Of a stretch of 64,000 nucleotides of DNA, positions 41,177 through 49,018 are shown piece by piece. The DNA lies in NCBI RefSeq assembly GCF_000020365.1, contig NC_012108.1:930001-994000 (forward strand), given 5' to 3'. Under the pieces are notes generated by a model. The model worked only from the letters and a program-made list of their open reading frames with translations, searched no databases and was not told the DNA's origin. Each line of letters starts with the position of its first letter. Position 1 is the stretch's first letter. The translations under genes and the position numbers were made by a program. Source of the DNA: Desulforapulum autotrophicum HRM2 (GTDB lineage Bacteria; Desulfobacterota; Desulfobacteria; Desulfobacterales; Desulfobacteraceae).

Positions 41177-42367
41177 ATGCTTTCAAAAAATAAATTATTA
41201 TTACTGCTGTCGCTGCTGGCGGCGTTTCCTCCCCTTTCAACGGACATGTATCTGGCGGCCATACCTCTGCTTCAAAAGGCCTGGAACCAGCCCCTGGCCA
41301 TGCTCAACCTGACCCTGGTCTGTTTCTTTATAAGTTACTGCGTGTTCCTGCTGTTTTATGGCCCCCTGTCGGATCGGTTCGGCCGTCGGCCTTTGCTGCT
41401 GGTGGGGATTGCCATTTTTATTATGGGAAGCCTTTTGTGCGCCATTTCAGACCAGGTGTTTGTCCTGATTATTTCCCGGGTGATCCAGGGCGCCGGGGCA
41501 GCTTCTGCATCGGCCCTTTCAATGGCCATCACAAAGGATGTCTATAAATCCCATGAACGGGGACGCATCCTTGCATATATCGGCGTGATCATGGCCCTGG
41601 CTCCCATGCTGGCTCCTGTGTTTGGGGGATGGGTGCTGACCCGGTTTTCCTGGCGCTGGATATTTGTGATCCAGAGTATTGTCGGGCTGATCGCGTGGAT
41701 CGGCGTATTTCGCATGTCCGAAACCCTGAAGGTCCCCTCAGCCATGGGGGTATTTCAGACCGCCGGAATCTACCTGCGCCTGCTTCGTAATCGTCGTTAT
41801 CTGGGCTTTTCCCTGATGATGTCCCTGGTCGTGCTCCCGCATTTTGCGTTCATCGGGGGATCGGCGGATATTTATATCACCCGTTTCGGCCTGTCGGAGC
41901 AGGTATTCAGCTATTTCTTTGCCCTTAACGCGGCGTCCATCATGGCCGGCGCCTTTTTGTGTACCCGTCTGCTGCACCGGATCGGGTCAAGGCGGATACT
42001 GACCCTGGGTTTTGCAGGAATTATGCTCGGAGGGCTGGGAATGGTGGCTCATCTTTTCCCCGGTCCCTGGGGCCTGGCCTTGCCCATGGCCCTTCTTTCC
42101 TTTTCCTTTGGCCTCAGCCGCCCCCCCAGCAACAACCTGGTGCTCGAGCAGGTGGATCAATATGCCGGGGCTGCATCCTCGCTCCTGATTTTCATCTATT
42201 TCATGCTGGGTGCGTTTGCCATGTGGTTGATCTCCCTGGAGTGGAGCGACAAGGTTCATACCATTGGTGTGCTGGGAACAGTGGTCGGTGGGTTCATACT
42301 GGGTATCTGGCTTTTTCTTCCCGGAGCAGCGGCTGGAAAGCCTACTTCAGGTGGTGCTTCCAGGTGA
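41177..42367 (+). CDS. MFS drug exporter of the Bcr/CflA family
   Basis: The protein has 396 residues with twelve predicted transmembrane helices. The N-terminal FPPLSTDMYLAAIPLLQKAW is the hallmark of Bcr/CflA drug:proton antiporters. GPLSDRFGRRPLLLVGIAIF is motif A, and GAGAASASALSMAITKDVY with LAPMLAPVFGGWV is motif C of exporters. It probably extrudes toxic compounds. It is a single gene following the structured repeat; no adjacent regulator gene is seen. Confidence 0.85.
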   Translation: MLSKNKLLLLLSLLAAFPPLSTDMYLAAIPLLQKAWNQPLAMLNLTLVCFFISYCVFLLFYGPLSDRFGRRPLLLVGIAIFIMGSLLCAISDQVFVLIISRVIQGAGAASASALSMAITKDVYKSHERGRILAYIGVIMALAPMLAPVFGGWVLTRFSWRWIFVIQSIVGLIAWIGVFRMSETLKVPSAMGVFQTAGIYLRLLRNRRYLGFSLMMSLVVLPHFAFIGGSADIYITRFGLSEQVFSYFFALNAASIMAGAFLCTRLLHRIGSRRILTLGFAGIMLGGLGMVAHLFPGPWGLALPMALLSFSFGLSRPPSNNLVLEQVDQYAGAASSLLIFIYFMLGAFAMWLISLEWSDKVHTIGVLGTVVGGFILGIWLFLPGAAAGKPTSGGASR

Positions 42368-42469
42368 GCTAATCCTTTGAAAGACCTGTCAGGGAGGTCT
42401 CCTGGTCGACGCATTTGAGATTCCGGCGGGTTTTTGTCATATGGCGACCATCACCGGGTCAAAGCCGTA

Positions 42470-43264
42470 TTATTCTTCCCCGTACCTGAACAGAAAATGG
42501 GTTCCCATCAGCCTTGCTGCGAATCCTTTTTTCCCGGTGCAGGGCAGGCGCTTTTCCAGAGGAATTTCATCGTTTCTCAGGAACATGTGTACCGGGAACA
42601 GATATTTAAATTCAAGTTCAGCCAGGCGGGTCCCGGAACGGATCTGTTCTTTTCTGTTATGGAAAATGGGAACCAGGCCTGCAAGATTGTGTTTCAGCAG
42701 CGATATGGCGCATCCGGAAAAAAGAGATCCTGTCTGCCGGTGAAGGAAGGCCGTGTGCCCGGGGGTGTGCCCCGGGGTAGGGATTGCCCGTATGCCATAT
42801 TGCTGTTCAAGCTGTGCACACCCGGCCGGGTCAAGGGCTATGAACCGGCCGTTGGACGGGGAGGGGCATCGCCCGGGGCTGTGGCGTACGGGTAGATTCA
42901 GAAGGGGGTGCAGCCACAACACCTGGGCCTGTCTGCCTGTTAACAGGGGCAGGTCAGCCTGGCCAATGAAGATATCGATCTGGGATTCAGGTTTCAGATG
43001 TTCGGTCAGCTCTGCAAGGCTTCCGGCATGGTCCCTGTGCCAATGGCTCAGGCAGATGGCCCGGATGGATCCCGGATCCAGCCCAGCCTCTTTTAATGAT
43101 TCAACAATCAATCGCCCGCATCCCGGGCTTCCGGTATCAAAGAGAACAAGCCCCTTGTCTGATTCCAGAACAAATACATGGGTGGGCAGCAGCTGAGTTT
43201 TAAAAAGAAAATTTGTTTTTATGGCAGAAACCGTGGAGGTCAGTCTTGTGAGGTTGTTTTTCAT
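42470..43264 (-). CDS. Metallo-beta-lactamase-fold hydrolase
   Basis: The protein has 264 residues. The metal-binding motif LSHWHRDHAGS (HxHxDH) is intact. PTPGHTPGHTAFLH gives the next histidine, SLFSGCAI stands where an Asp is usual (replaced by Cys), and FPVHM gives the last histidine. The Asp-to-Cys change may alter metal binding. It is a general hydrolase fold (glyoxalase II, lactonase and others), and the substrate is unknown. It is convergent with the MFS gene and 30 bases before the lipoprotein gene in sequence order. Confidence 0.75.
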   Translation of the reverse strand: MKNNLTRLTSTVSAIKTNFLFKTQLLPTHVFVLESDKGLVLFDTGSPGCGRLIVESLKEAGLDPGSIRAICLSHWHRDHAGSLAELTEHLKPESQIDIFIGQADLPLLTGRQAQVLWLHPLLNLPVRHSPGRCPSPSNGRFIALDPAGCAQLEQQYGIRAIPTPGHTPGHTAFLHRQTGSLFSGCAISLLKHNLAGLVPIFHNRKEQIRSGTRLAELEFKYLFPVHMFLRNDEIPLEKRLPCTGKKGFAARLMGTHFLFRYGEE

Positions 43265-43294
43265 TCCCGATCCGTTCCCTCCTGTTTTTTCCGG

Positions 43295-43828
43295 CTATTG
43301 GAGTTCCTGGTGATAGCTGTTTTCTGCTTCCTGCATTTTATTGCGGCCAAGTTTGATCAGGAGCTGACCTTTTTGAATTTCAGATTCGCCCTCATTTATT
43401 TGGGTATTGCCACGATGGATCAGGTCATTGCCTTCTTGAATTTTTTCTTCTCCATCCTCCCAGTCCTTTGCAATCTTTTTAAGGTCAGTCGCTCTGCCAA
43501 AAGCCATCTCTGCTGAATCCGTGGCTTGAGAAATCTGGGAGAGCGCTTGGTAGGCCTGACGATTGGTCTGTACTTCAACGTTTCCAGCGGCAATCAATTG
43601 CTCCCCTTCGCGCAAATCAGAGCGGCCTTTTTCAACCATTTTTCGTCCCTTCAGCACTTGATCTTCCCCTTTTTTGGAATCATTTTTACCCTGTTCCCAC
43701 TGTTCGGCTATTTCGATTCTGGATTTGCCTTCAGCAAGGATACGATCCCCAAAAGTGGTTTTTTTCAAGGCACATCCCGACATGGTGATGAGCGTGGCTA
43801 TCAATAATGCAACAATAATGCTTTTCAT
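43295..43828 (-). CDS. Lipoprotein with glycine heptad repeats
   Basis: The protein has 177 residues. The lipobox TMSGC (Cys19) is followed by a wholly helical mature part. Glycine recurs every seventh residue in two blocks: KKGEDQVLKGRKMVEKG..LREGEQLIAAG (about 51-82), and EDGEEKIQEGNDLIHRG..INEGESEIQKG..LIKLG (about 127-160). This regular G-x6 spacing on helices suggests a tightly packed helical bundle or hairpin rod on the outer membrane. It looks like a duplicated half. The family is not recognised. Confidence 0.65.
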   Translation of the reverse strand: MKSIIVALLIATLITMSGCALKKTTFGDRILAEGKSRIEIAEQWEQGKNDSKKGEDQVLKGRKMVEKGRSDLREGEQLIAAGNVEVQTNRQAYQALSQISQATDSAEMAFGRATDLKKIAKDWEDGEEKIQEGNDLIHRGNTQINEGESEIQKGQLLIKLGRNKMQEAENSYHQELQ

Positions 43829-44186
43829 TAGAGAAACTCCTTTGGTTGAAAATAATAATGGTATACCTTACCTCAAATTCGTTCATAAGTTCAAGAGTTC
43901 TTCATTGATAGTTTTTTTTAAACAAAATGGGCAATGTGTCCATTGTCTGAAATCCGGGCAAAGACATTGCGGGTGCCCATTAACAAGATTCAAGGTCAAG
44001 GCGTTTTGAAAGTATTGTTGAACATGCCAGTCAAAAGCATTATGATTTATCGTAAAGGCAACGCAATTCAGCTTTAAAGCGGTCGGTTGCTGAACCTTGC
44101 TTTGAAGCGGGCATTCCCCATATTTACATGGTCTGGAAAAAGATAAAACTTTGCACCTTTTAGGTAAAAATCAAAGGAGAACAACA
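43829..44186. other. Intergenic stretch without recognised gene
   Basis: These 358 bases lie between two divergent genes, so promoters for both are expected. Apart from the AAAGGAG ribosome site before the ATG at 44187, I see no clear hairpin, operator or ORF with coding character. Confidence 0.5.
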
Positions 44187-45059
44187 ATGACAAACCCAAT
44201 GGTTCCTCAAATCCAATCCCCCTCGGTTCCTGGATTTCAACACACGGATAAAAGGCTGACCGTTGTGGGGCTCGGAGGAGAGGGCGTGCTCAGGACAACC
44301 GGGATGAAAGATCAGGCCCAGGCGGTCATCTCTGCTGCAGTTGATCAGGGCATAACCTATTATGATTCTGCAAGGGTGTATATGGACAGTGAACTTTACT
44401 ATGGGGCATTCTGGGAAAAACATCCTCAACAACGGGAAAAGGTTTTTCATACCAGTAAATCCGCCCAGAGAACCCGCCAGGGCGCCCTGGATGATCTTTC
44501 CCAGACATTGAAGCGCCTGAACACAACCTACCTGGATCTCTGGCAGATCCATGATGTGCGGGATGAAAAAGACCTGGATCTGATTTCAAGAAAAGGTGGT
44601 GCCCTGGAGGCCTTTGTTGAAGCCAGGGAGCGGGGGCTGGTCCGGCATATCGGGGTTACCGGCCACCATGACCCTGAAATTCTGACCCGGGCTGTTGAAC
44701 AATGGCCGGTGGATTCGGTGCTCATGCCGGTAAATCCCGTGGAGGAAATCATCGGCGGATTTTTAACCCATACCCTTGAGGCCGCTCACAAACGAGGGAT
44801 TGCCGTCATTGGTATGAAAGTGCTGGGCGCAAAACACTACATTTCCAGGGAAGCGGGAATTACAGCCGAACTGCTCACCCGTTTTGCCCTGTCCCATGAC
44901 ATTACCCTGGCCATTGTGGGATGCAGCTGCGTTGAAGAGGTTTCAGAACTTGTAAAGGCAGGGGCGTCGGATCAGAAAATGACTTTGAACGAGAGAAAAG
45001 AGATCATGGCGCCGTTTATGCCAATGGCCCGGAAACTGGCGTTTTATCGTGGTGTGTGA
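44187..45059 (+). CDS. Aldo/keto reductase family oxidoreductase
   Basis: The protein has 290 residues from the ATG at 44187, which follows AAAGGAGAAC; a start at 44151 would lack a site. It has the TIM-barrel AKR pattern: VVGLGGEGVLRTTG, DQGITYYDSARVY (catalytic Asp and Tyr), EKVFHTSKSAQRT (catalytic Lys), LDLWQIHDVRDEKDL with the His, and an NADPH-side LAIVGCSCVEEVSEL. The C-terminal Cys-rich ferredoxin part of some relatives is absent. It reduces carbonyls with NADPH; the substrate is unknown. It stands alone and is convergent with the histidine kinase gene. Confidence 0.8.
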   Translation: MTNPMVPQIQSPSVPGFQHTDKRLTVVGLGGEGVLRTTGMKDQAQAVISAAVDQGITYYDSARVYMDSELYYGAFWEKHPQQREKVFHTSKSAQRTRQGALDDLSQTLKRLNTTYLDLWQIHDVRDEKDLDLISRKGGALEAFVEARERGLVRHIGVTGHHDPEILTRAVEQWPVDSVLMPVNPVEEIIGGFLTHTLEAAHKRGIAVIGMKVLGAKHYISREAGITAELLTRFALSHDITLAIVGCSCVEEVSELVKAGASDQKMTLNERKEIMAPFMPMARKLAFYRGV

Positions 45060-45097
45060 TTGACAGGATGTGGGGGACAATTTTAAAGCAGTATGCT

Positions 45098-46624
45098 TTA
45101 ACCCTTTGGTTTTTTTTCAATCCCATTTTTAGTAACCGGCAGAAAGATGTGGACGGTTGTTCCTTTGTTCACGGCTGATTCGACATGAATATTTCCCCCG
45201 TGTCTGGAGATGATGGACCAGGCAACACTCAAACCAAGACCGGTGCTTTTCCGGTTGTTCAATGGTTTGGTCGTGAAGTAGGGATTAAAGATCATATCCA
45301 GATATTCCCGGGATATCCCGCAGCCTGAATCTGAAATGGTAATGAAAATCCGGGGTGAAGTCCGTGGCTGTTCCTGATATTTCACAGCAACATCGATATG
45401 GCCGGAGCCATCCATGGATTCAACGGAATTTTGGAGGATATTCTCAATTGCAACCCTTAGCTGACCTGGGTCCGCATAAAAAGAATCAGGAATCGGCTTT
45501 GATTCAAAGGAACAGGTAATTTTCTCAGGATCCAAGCTTTTTTCAAGGGCTTGCAGGATCAGTTTCTCAATATCAATTTTGGCCTTTAACGGCCTGTCGC
45601 CCTTTGCAAAGGCCATCAGCTTTGATGATATGTCTTTGGCCAGCATGATACCGTTCTCCGCGATTCGCAGATATTTTTGTGTTTCGTTATCTGTGCAGCA
45701 GAGCTGGGCCAGGTTAATATTCCCGATAATTGAGGCCAGGGTATTGTTGATATCATGGGCAACACCGCCGGCCAGGGTTCCAATGCTTTCAAGCTTTTTG
45801 GATGTTTCAATGGCTTTTTCAAATTCCCGGAAAAGTTTTTCATGTCCTTTTTTCTCTGTGATATCAAACGCAGTTTCAAGCCGGACGACTCGTTTATCAT
45901 ACCACTGGATAGCCTTGTCAACAATGCTGTACCAATGGTTGTTGAGGGTGTTTTGAAATTCCCATTCATAGGGCTCAGAAGGGTTGCCGTCAGGATGAAC
46001 CAGTCTTTTGTTTGTACAGAAGGGGCAGGGACCCGTCTGGTCTTTCTGGATAACCTGCCAGCATTTGAGTCCTTCAAAGGCCTGGGGATCATCGTACCCA
46101 AATGTCTCCATTAGTTTTTTATTGGCATAAATTAATTCATGGGTCTGCATATCCGACACATAGACGATGGCCTCCATTGAATCAAAGATGTCCTTGAATC
46201 TGGCAAACCCGGTTTCATTTTTTTCTTTTTGGGTGAGCTGATACCTCTCCTGGTCATATTTGGTTTCAGCCTGTTCAACGGTTTTGTAAAGGTTCTCCAG
46301 GCTTTTGACAGGCTTTACCAGGTATTCAAAGGCATTGTTCTGTTTCAAAGCATCTGCCGCAGTTTCAAGATTGGCGTACCCGGTAAGAAAGATGATCTGT
46401 ACACAGGAATCAATCTTTTTTAAAGCGTGCATCATCTCAATACCGTTCATTTTATCCATATGAATATCGGATAGTACAACCTTAAAAGGATGGTTTTTAA
46501 AAATTTTAATGGCATCATGTCCATTGGAGGCTGTTTGGACATCAATCCCGCGGTTTTCAAAAATAACCTTGAATGATTTTGTCAGACGGGGCTCGTCATC
46601 AACTATAAGCAGTCTTTTTTCCAT
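45098..46624 (-). CDS. Hybrid sensor kinase: receiver, PAS, histidine kinase
   Basis: The protein has 508 residues from the ATG at 46624 (MEKRLLIVDDEP), preceded by GGAAG; a longer start adds 26 unlikely residues. The N-terminal receiver domain (about 1-120) has the phosphoacceptor Asp in VVLSDIHMDKMNG and the Lys in EYLVKPVKS. A PAS domain (about 150-265) has CPFCTNKRL, a Cys pair common in PAS modules of this group. The kinase domain has the H-box LAGGVAHDINNTLASIIGN and ATP-lid motifs NILQNSVESM, DSGCGI and KSTGLGLSV. With the receiver at the N-terminus it is probably part of a multi-protein phosphorelay. No partner regulator gene lies adjacent. Confidence 0.85.
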   Translation of the reverse strand: MEKRLLIVDDEPRLTKSFKVIFENRGIDVQTASNGHDAIKIFKNHPFKVVLSDIHMDKMNGIEMMHALKKIDSCVQIIFLTGYANLETAADALKQNNAFEYLVKPVKSLENLYKTVEQAETKYDQERYQLTQKEKNETGFARFKDIFDSMEAIVYVSDMQTHELIYANKKLMETFGYDDPQAFEGLKCWQVIQKDQTGPCPFCTNKRLVHPDGNPSEPYEWEFQNTLNNHWYSIVDKAIQWYDKRVVRLETAFDITEKKGHEKLFREFEKAIETSKKLESIGTLAGGVAHDINNTLASIIGNINLAQLCCTDNETQKYLRIAENGIMLAKDISSKLMAFAKGDRPLKAKIDIEKLILQALEKSLDPEKITCSFESKPIPDSFYADPGQLRVAIENILQNSVESMDGSGHIDVAVKYQEQPRTSPRIFITISDSGCGISREYLDMIFNPYFTTKPLNNRKSTGLGLSVAWSIISRHGGNIHVESAVNKGTTVHIFLPVTKNGIEKKPKG

Positions 46625-46845
46625 TGTTCTTCCAGTCAAGTGTTCGGAATTTTTAATACAAGCAAGCTCAGCCATTGAAGAAGGAGAAGACAATAGGTAC
46701 AAATATCTATTTTTTTATGAAAAGTCTAACTCTTTTACAATTTCCAGGGACGCGAAAATTACAGCCGAATTGCCCATCTGGTTTATAGCGCATGCTTCCA
46801 ACCTTCAAACTGGACGGGGGGTGTTTTTTCAGGTATAAGGACGCC

Positions 46846-48117
46846 ATGGCATCAAATAAACTTTTACAGATTACTCTTTTTCACAGTCTTCCTGGGGATC
46901 AACAGCAGTGGCTGCTCACCATGTCCGAAACCTATGCCTTTTCCTTTCAGCAGCTGAGGATGCTGACTGAATACAGCGCGGACCTGATCTGCTGGAAGGC
47001 CGGATCCCTGGCGCAGTTTTACCTACCGGAAGCAGTGGGGCAGGCAAAGGGGAAACAGGCGGCAGGTAAGGTTTTTCAGCAGTTTCGCCAGGGGTATGAA
47101 ACGTTGAAAAACGGACAGAAACGGTATAGCGGAGCAAGCCGGTTTTCCGCCGGTGAACAAAAATTTCCAGAAGCGCAGATGGTTGAGGTTCAGCTTAAGG
47201 GAAATATCATGGGAAAATGTCCGGTTGCCTCCGAGAAAACCCGCTGCTGTAACCTGAACACCCTGGATGCGGTGCAGCAGTGCGGTTTTGATTGCAGTTA
47301 TTGTTCCATCCAGTCCTTTTACCATGGGAATCAGGTGCGTTTCATCCAGAATCTCATGTCCCATCTGGAAACCATGGAGCTGGATACGGACAAACTTTAT
47401 CACATTGGAACTGGCCAGTCTTCCGATTCCCTGATGTGGGGCAACCGGTTTGGGCTTCTGGACGCCCTTTGTCGGTTTGCTGCAGAGCATCCCAATGTAA
47501 TCCTTGAAATGAAATCCAAGAGCGGCCGGATCGATTATTTCCTGGAAAACCGGCCGCCTGCCAACATGGTTTTTACCTGGTCCCTTAACACGCCAACGGT
47601 GATTCAGCATGAGGAAAAGGGAACGGCCTCCCTGGATAAACGGCTGGAAAGTGCCCGGAAACTAGCGGATAAAGGCATCCCAGTAGGATTTCATTTCCAT
47701 CCCATTGTCTGGTATGAGGGGTGGCGCAAAGACTATCTGGCCCTGGTGTCCCGTCTGGCAGACAGTTTTCAGCCCCAAGAGGTGGTCATGGTTTCCCTGG
47801 GGACGCTGACTTTTATCAAACCGGTCCTGAAGAGGCTCCGGGCGCGAATGCCGGACAGCTCCATTTTGCAGATGCCCATGGAGGATTGTGCCGGGAAACT
47901 GAGTTATCCCCTTGAACTCAAAAAAGAACTTTTCTCCTCGGTTTATCAAGCCTTCCCGGATTCCTGGAAAGACGCTGTCTTCTTTTATATGTGCATGGAG
48001 CATATAGATCTGTGGCAGCCGGTTTTCGGGCGAAGTTATGACTCCAATGAACAATTTGAAGCAGATATGCTCAATACCTATCACGAAAAAATTTCCAGGA
48101 TCAGCCATTCCTGTTGA
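46846..48117 (+). CDS. Radical SAM protein of the spore photoproduct lyase family
   Basis: The protein has 423 residues from the ATG at 46846, after AAGGAC. The radical SAM cysteines are in CGFDCSYCSIQ (CxxxCxxC, SPL spacing). Downstream segments match the SPL family: HIGTGQSSDSL, VILEMKSKSGRIDYFL, FTWSLNTPTVIQHEEKGTASLDKRL, GIPVGFHFHPIVWYEGW. SPL repairs the spore photoproduct thymine dimer in spores of Firmicutes. Here the host is probably not a spore former, so DNA repair or another radical reaction is possible. It stands alone between a kinase gene and a TauE-type permease gene. Confidence 0.75.
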   Translation: MASNKLLQITLFHSLPGDQQQWLLTMSETYAFSFQQLRMLTEYSADLICWKAGSLAQFYLPEAVGQAKGKQAAGKVFQQFRQGYETLKNGQKRYSGASRFSAGEQKFPEAQMVEVQLKGNIMGKCPVASEKTRCCNLNTLDAVQQCGFDCSYCSIQSFYHGNQVRFIQNLMSHLETMELDTDKLYHIGTGQSSDSLMWGNRFGLLDALCRFAAEHPNVILEMKSKSGRIDYFLENRPPANMVFTWSLNTPTVIQHEEKGTASLDKRLESARKLADKGIPVGFHFHPIVWYEGWRKDYLALVSRLADSFQPQEVVMVSLGTLTFIKPVLKRLRARMPDSSILQMPMEDCAGKLSYPLELKKELFSSVYQAFPDSWKDAVFFYMCMEHIDLWQPVFGRSYDSNEQFEADMLNTYHEKISRISHSC

Positions 48118-48264
48118 ACTTTCAAGTCTCATGCTCAAGGTGACCGCTGCCTGCTGCCATAAACAAACTTTGACAATAACCCCTATAGCAGGTATTTTTG
48201 TCAAAAAATTGAATGGGATTGGAATTCGGTCAGCCACTATTTAATCTATTGAAAGCGGGATGAG

Positions 48265-48984
48265 TTGTTAATAAGTTTAATTCTTGGTGTTGCCTCCTTT
48301 TCCTTTAGTTTTGCAGGATTTGGATACGGTTTGATTGCGGTTCCGCTTCTGGCCTTGATATTACCGATAAAACTGGCTGTCGCCATCCAGTTCCCCCTTA
48401 CTTTTCCCCTGTTTTTTATCAATACCTACCGGTATGGACACCGGATCAGCTGGACGGAAATAAAACCTTTTTTTTTAGGTGCAGCCATTGCGGTTTTATT
48501 CGGGGCGTTTTCTTTTCATTGGTTTTCTGAAATTGTCATGAAACGGACCCTGGCAATGTTTACGGTAATATCTATTTTAACGGCCAGGTATTCAATGGGT
48601 GAAAAATTTCTCCATCGCATAGCAGAAACCGTTCCAGGCGGTGCTTTTCTGGGGGTTTTAAGCGGATGGTTTATGGGTGCCTATACGGCTGGCGGTCCGC
48701 CCGCCGTCATATATGCTGCGGCTAAGTTTCCGGATACTGAAAAAGCAAAGGGAATGCTGAGTGTCTATTTCTTATTGGTTGGACTGGGACTGCTTGTTCT
48801 GTTTCTCTTTAACGGGGTGCTGAGTTTAAATACCTTGAAACAATCTGTTCCGCATTTTCCGGCGGTAATCTTCGGTTTTCTGCTTGGAGACATCTTCCAG
48901 AAAAAAGTCAGCCGAAAAGGATATATGAGGGGTGTCCATCTCCTTCTTTTTTTGGCAGCCATATTATTAAGCTTTTCCAATTGA
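48265..48984 (+). CDS. TauE/SafE-family membrane permease
   Basis: The protein has 239 residues from a TTG; no ATG is suitable and the ribosome site is modest. Seven or eight hydrophobic helices and two half-repeats are visible (ASFSFSFAGFGYGLIAVPLLALI and GAFLGVLSGWFMGAYTAGGPPAVIYAA), characteristic of the sulfite/sulfonate exporter family TauE/SafE. These move small sulfur-containing or organic anions. Substrate unknown. It ends 35 bases before the convergent fbp gene. Confidence 0.8.
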   Translation: MLISLILGVASFSFSFAGFGYGLIAVPLLALILPIKLAVAIQFPLTFPLFFINTYRYGHRISWTEIKPFFLGAAIAVLFGAFSFHWFSEIVMKRTLAMFTVISILTARYSMGEKFLHRIAETVPGGAFLGVLSGWFMGAYTAGGPPAVIYAAAKFPDTEKAKGMLSVYFLLVGLGLLVLFLFNGVLSLNTLKQSVPHFPAVIFGFLLGDIFQKKVSRKGYMRGVHLLLFLAAILLSFSN

Positions 48985-49018
48985 AATGCTCTTGTATTCA
49001 CAAGGTTTTTGGGGGCAG

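Noticed and set aside
45083-45101. TTAAAGCA-gta-TGCTTTAA hairpin as terminator between convergent genes
   Set aside because: The stem is short and AT-rich, overlaps the kinase stop codon and has no clean T run directly after it; too weak to call.
47023-47610. Minus-strand open frame opposite the SPL-like gene
   Set aside because: The plus strand has strong radical SAM motifs; this is its complement.
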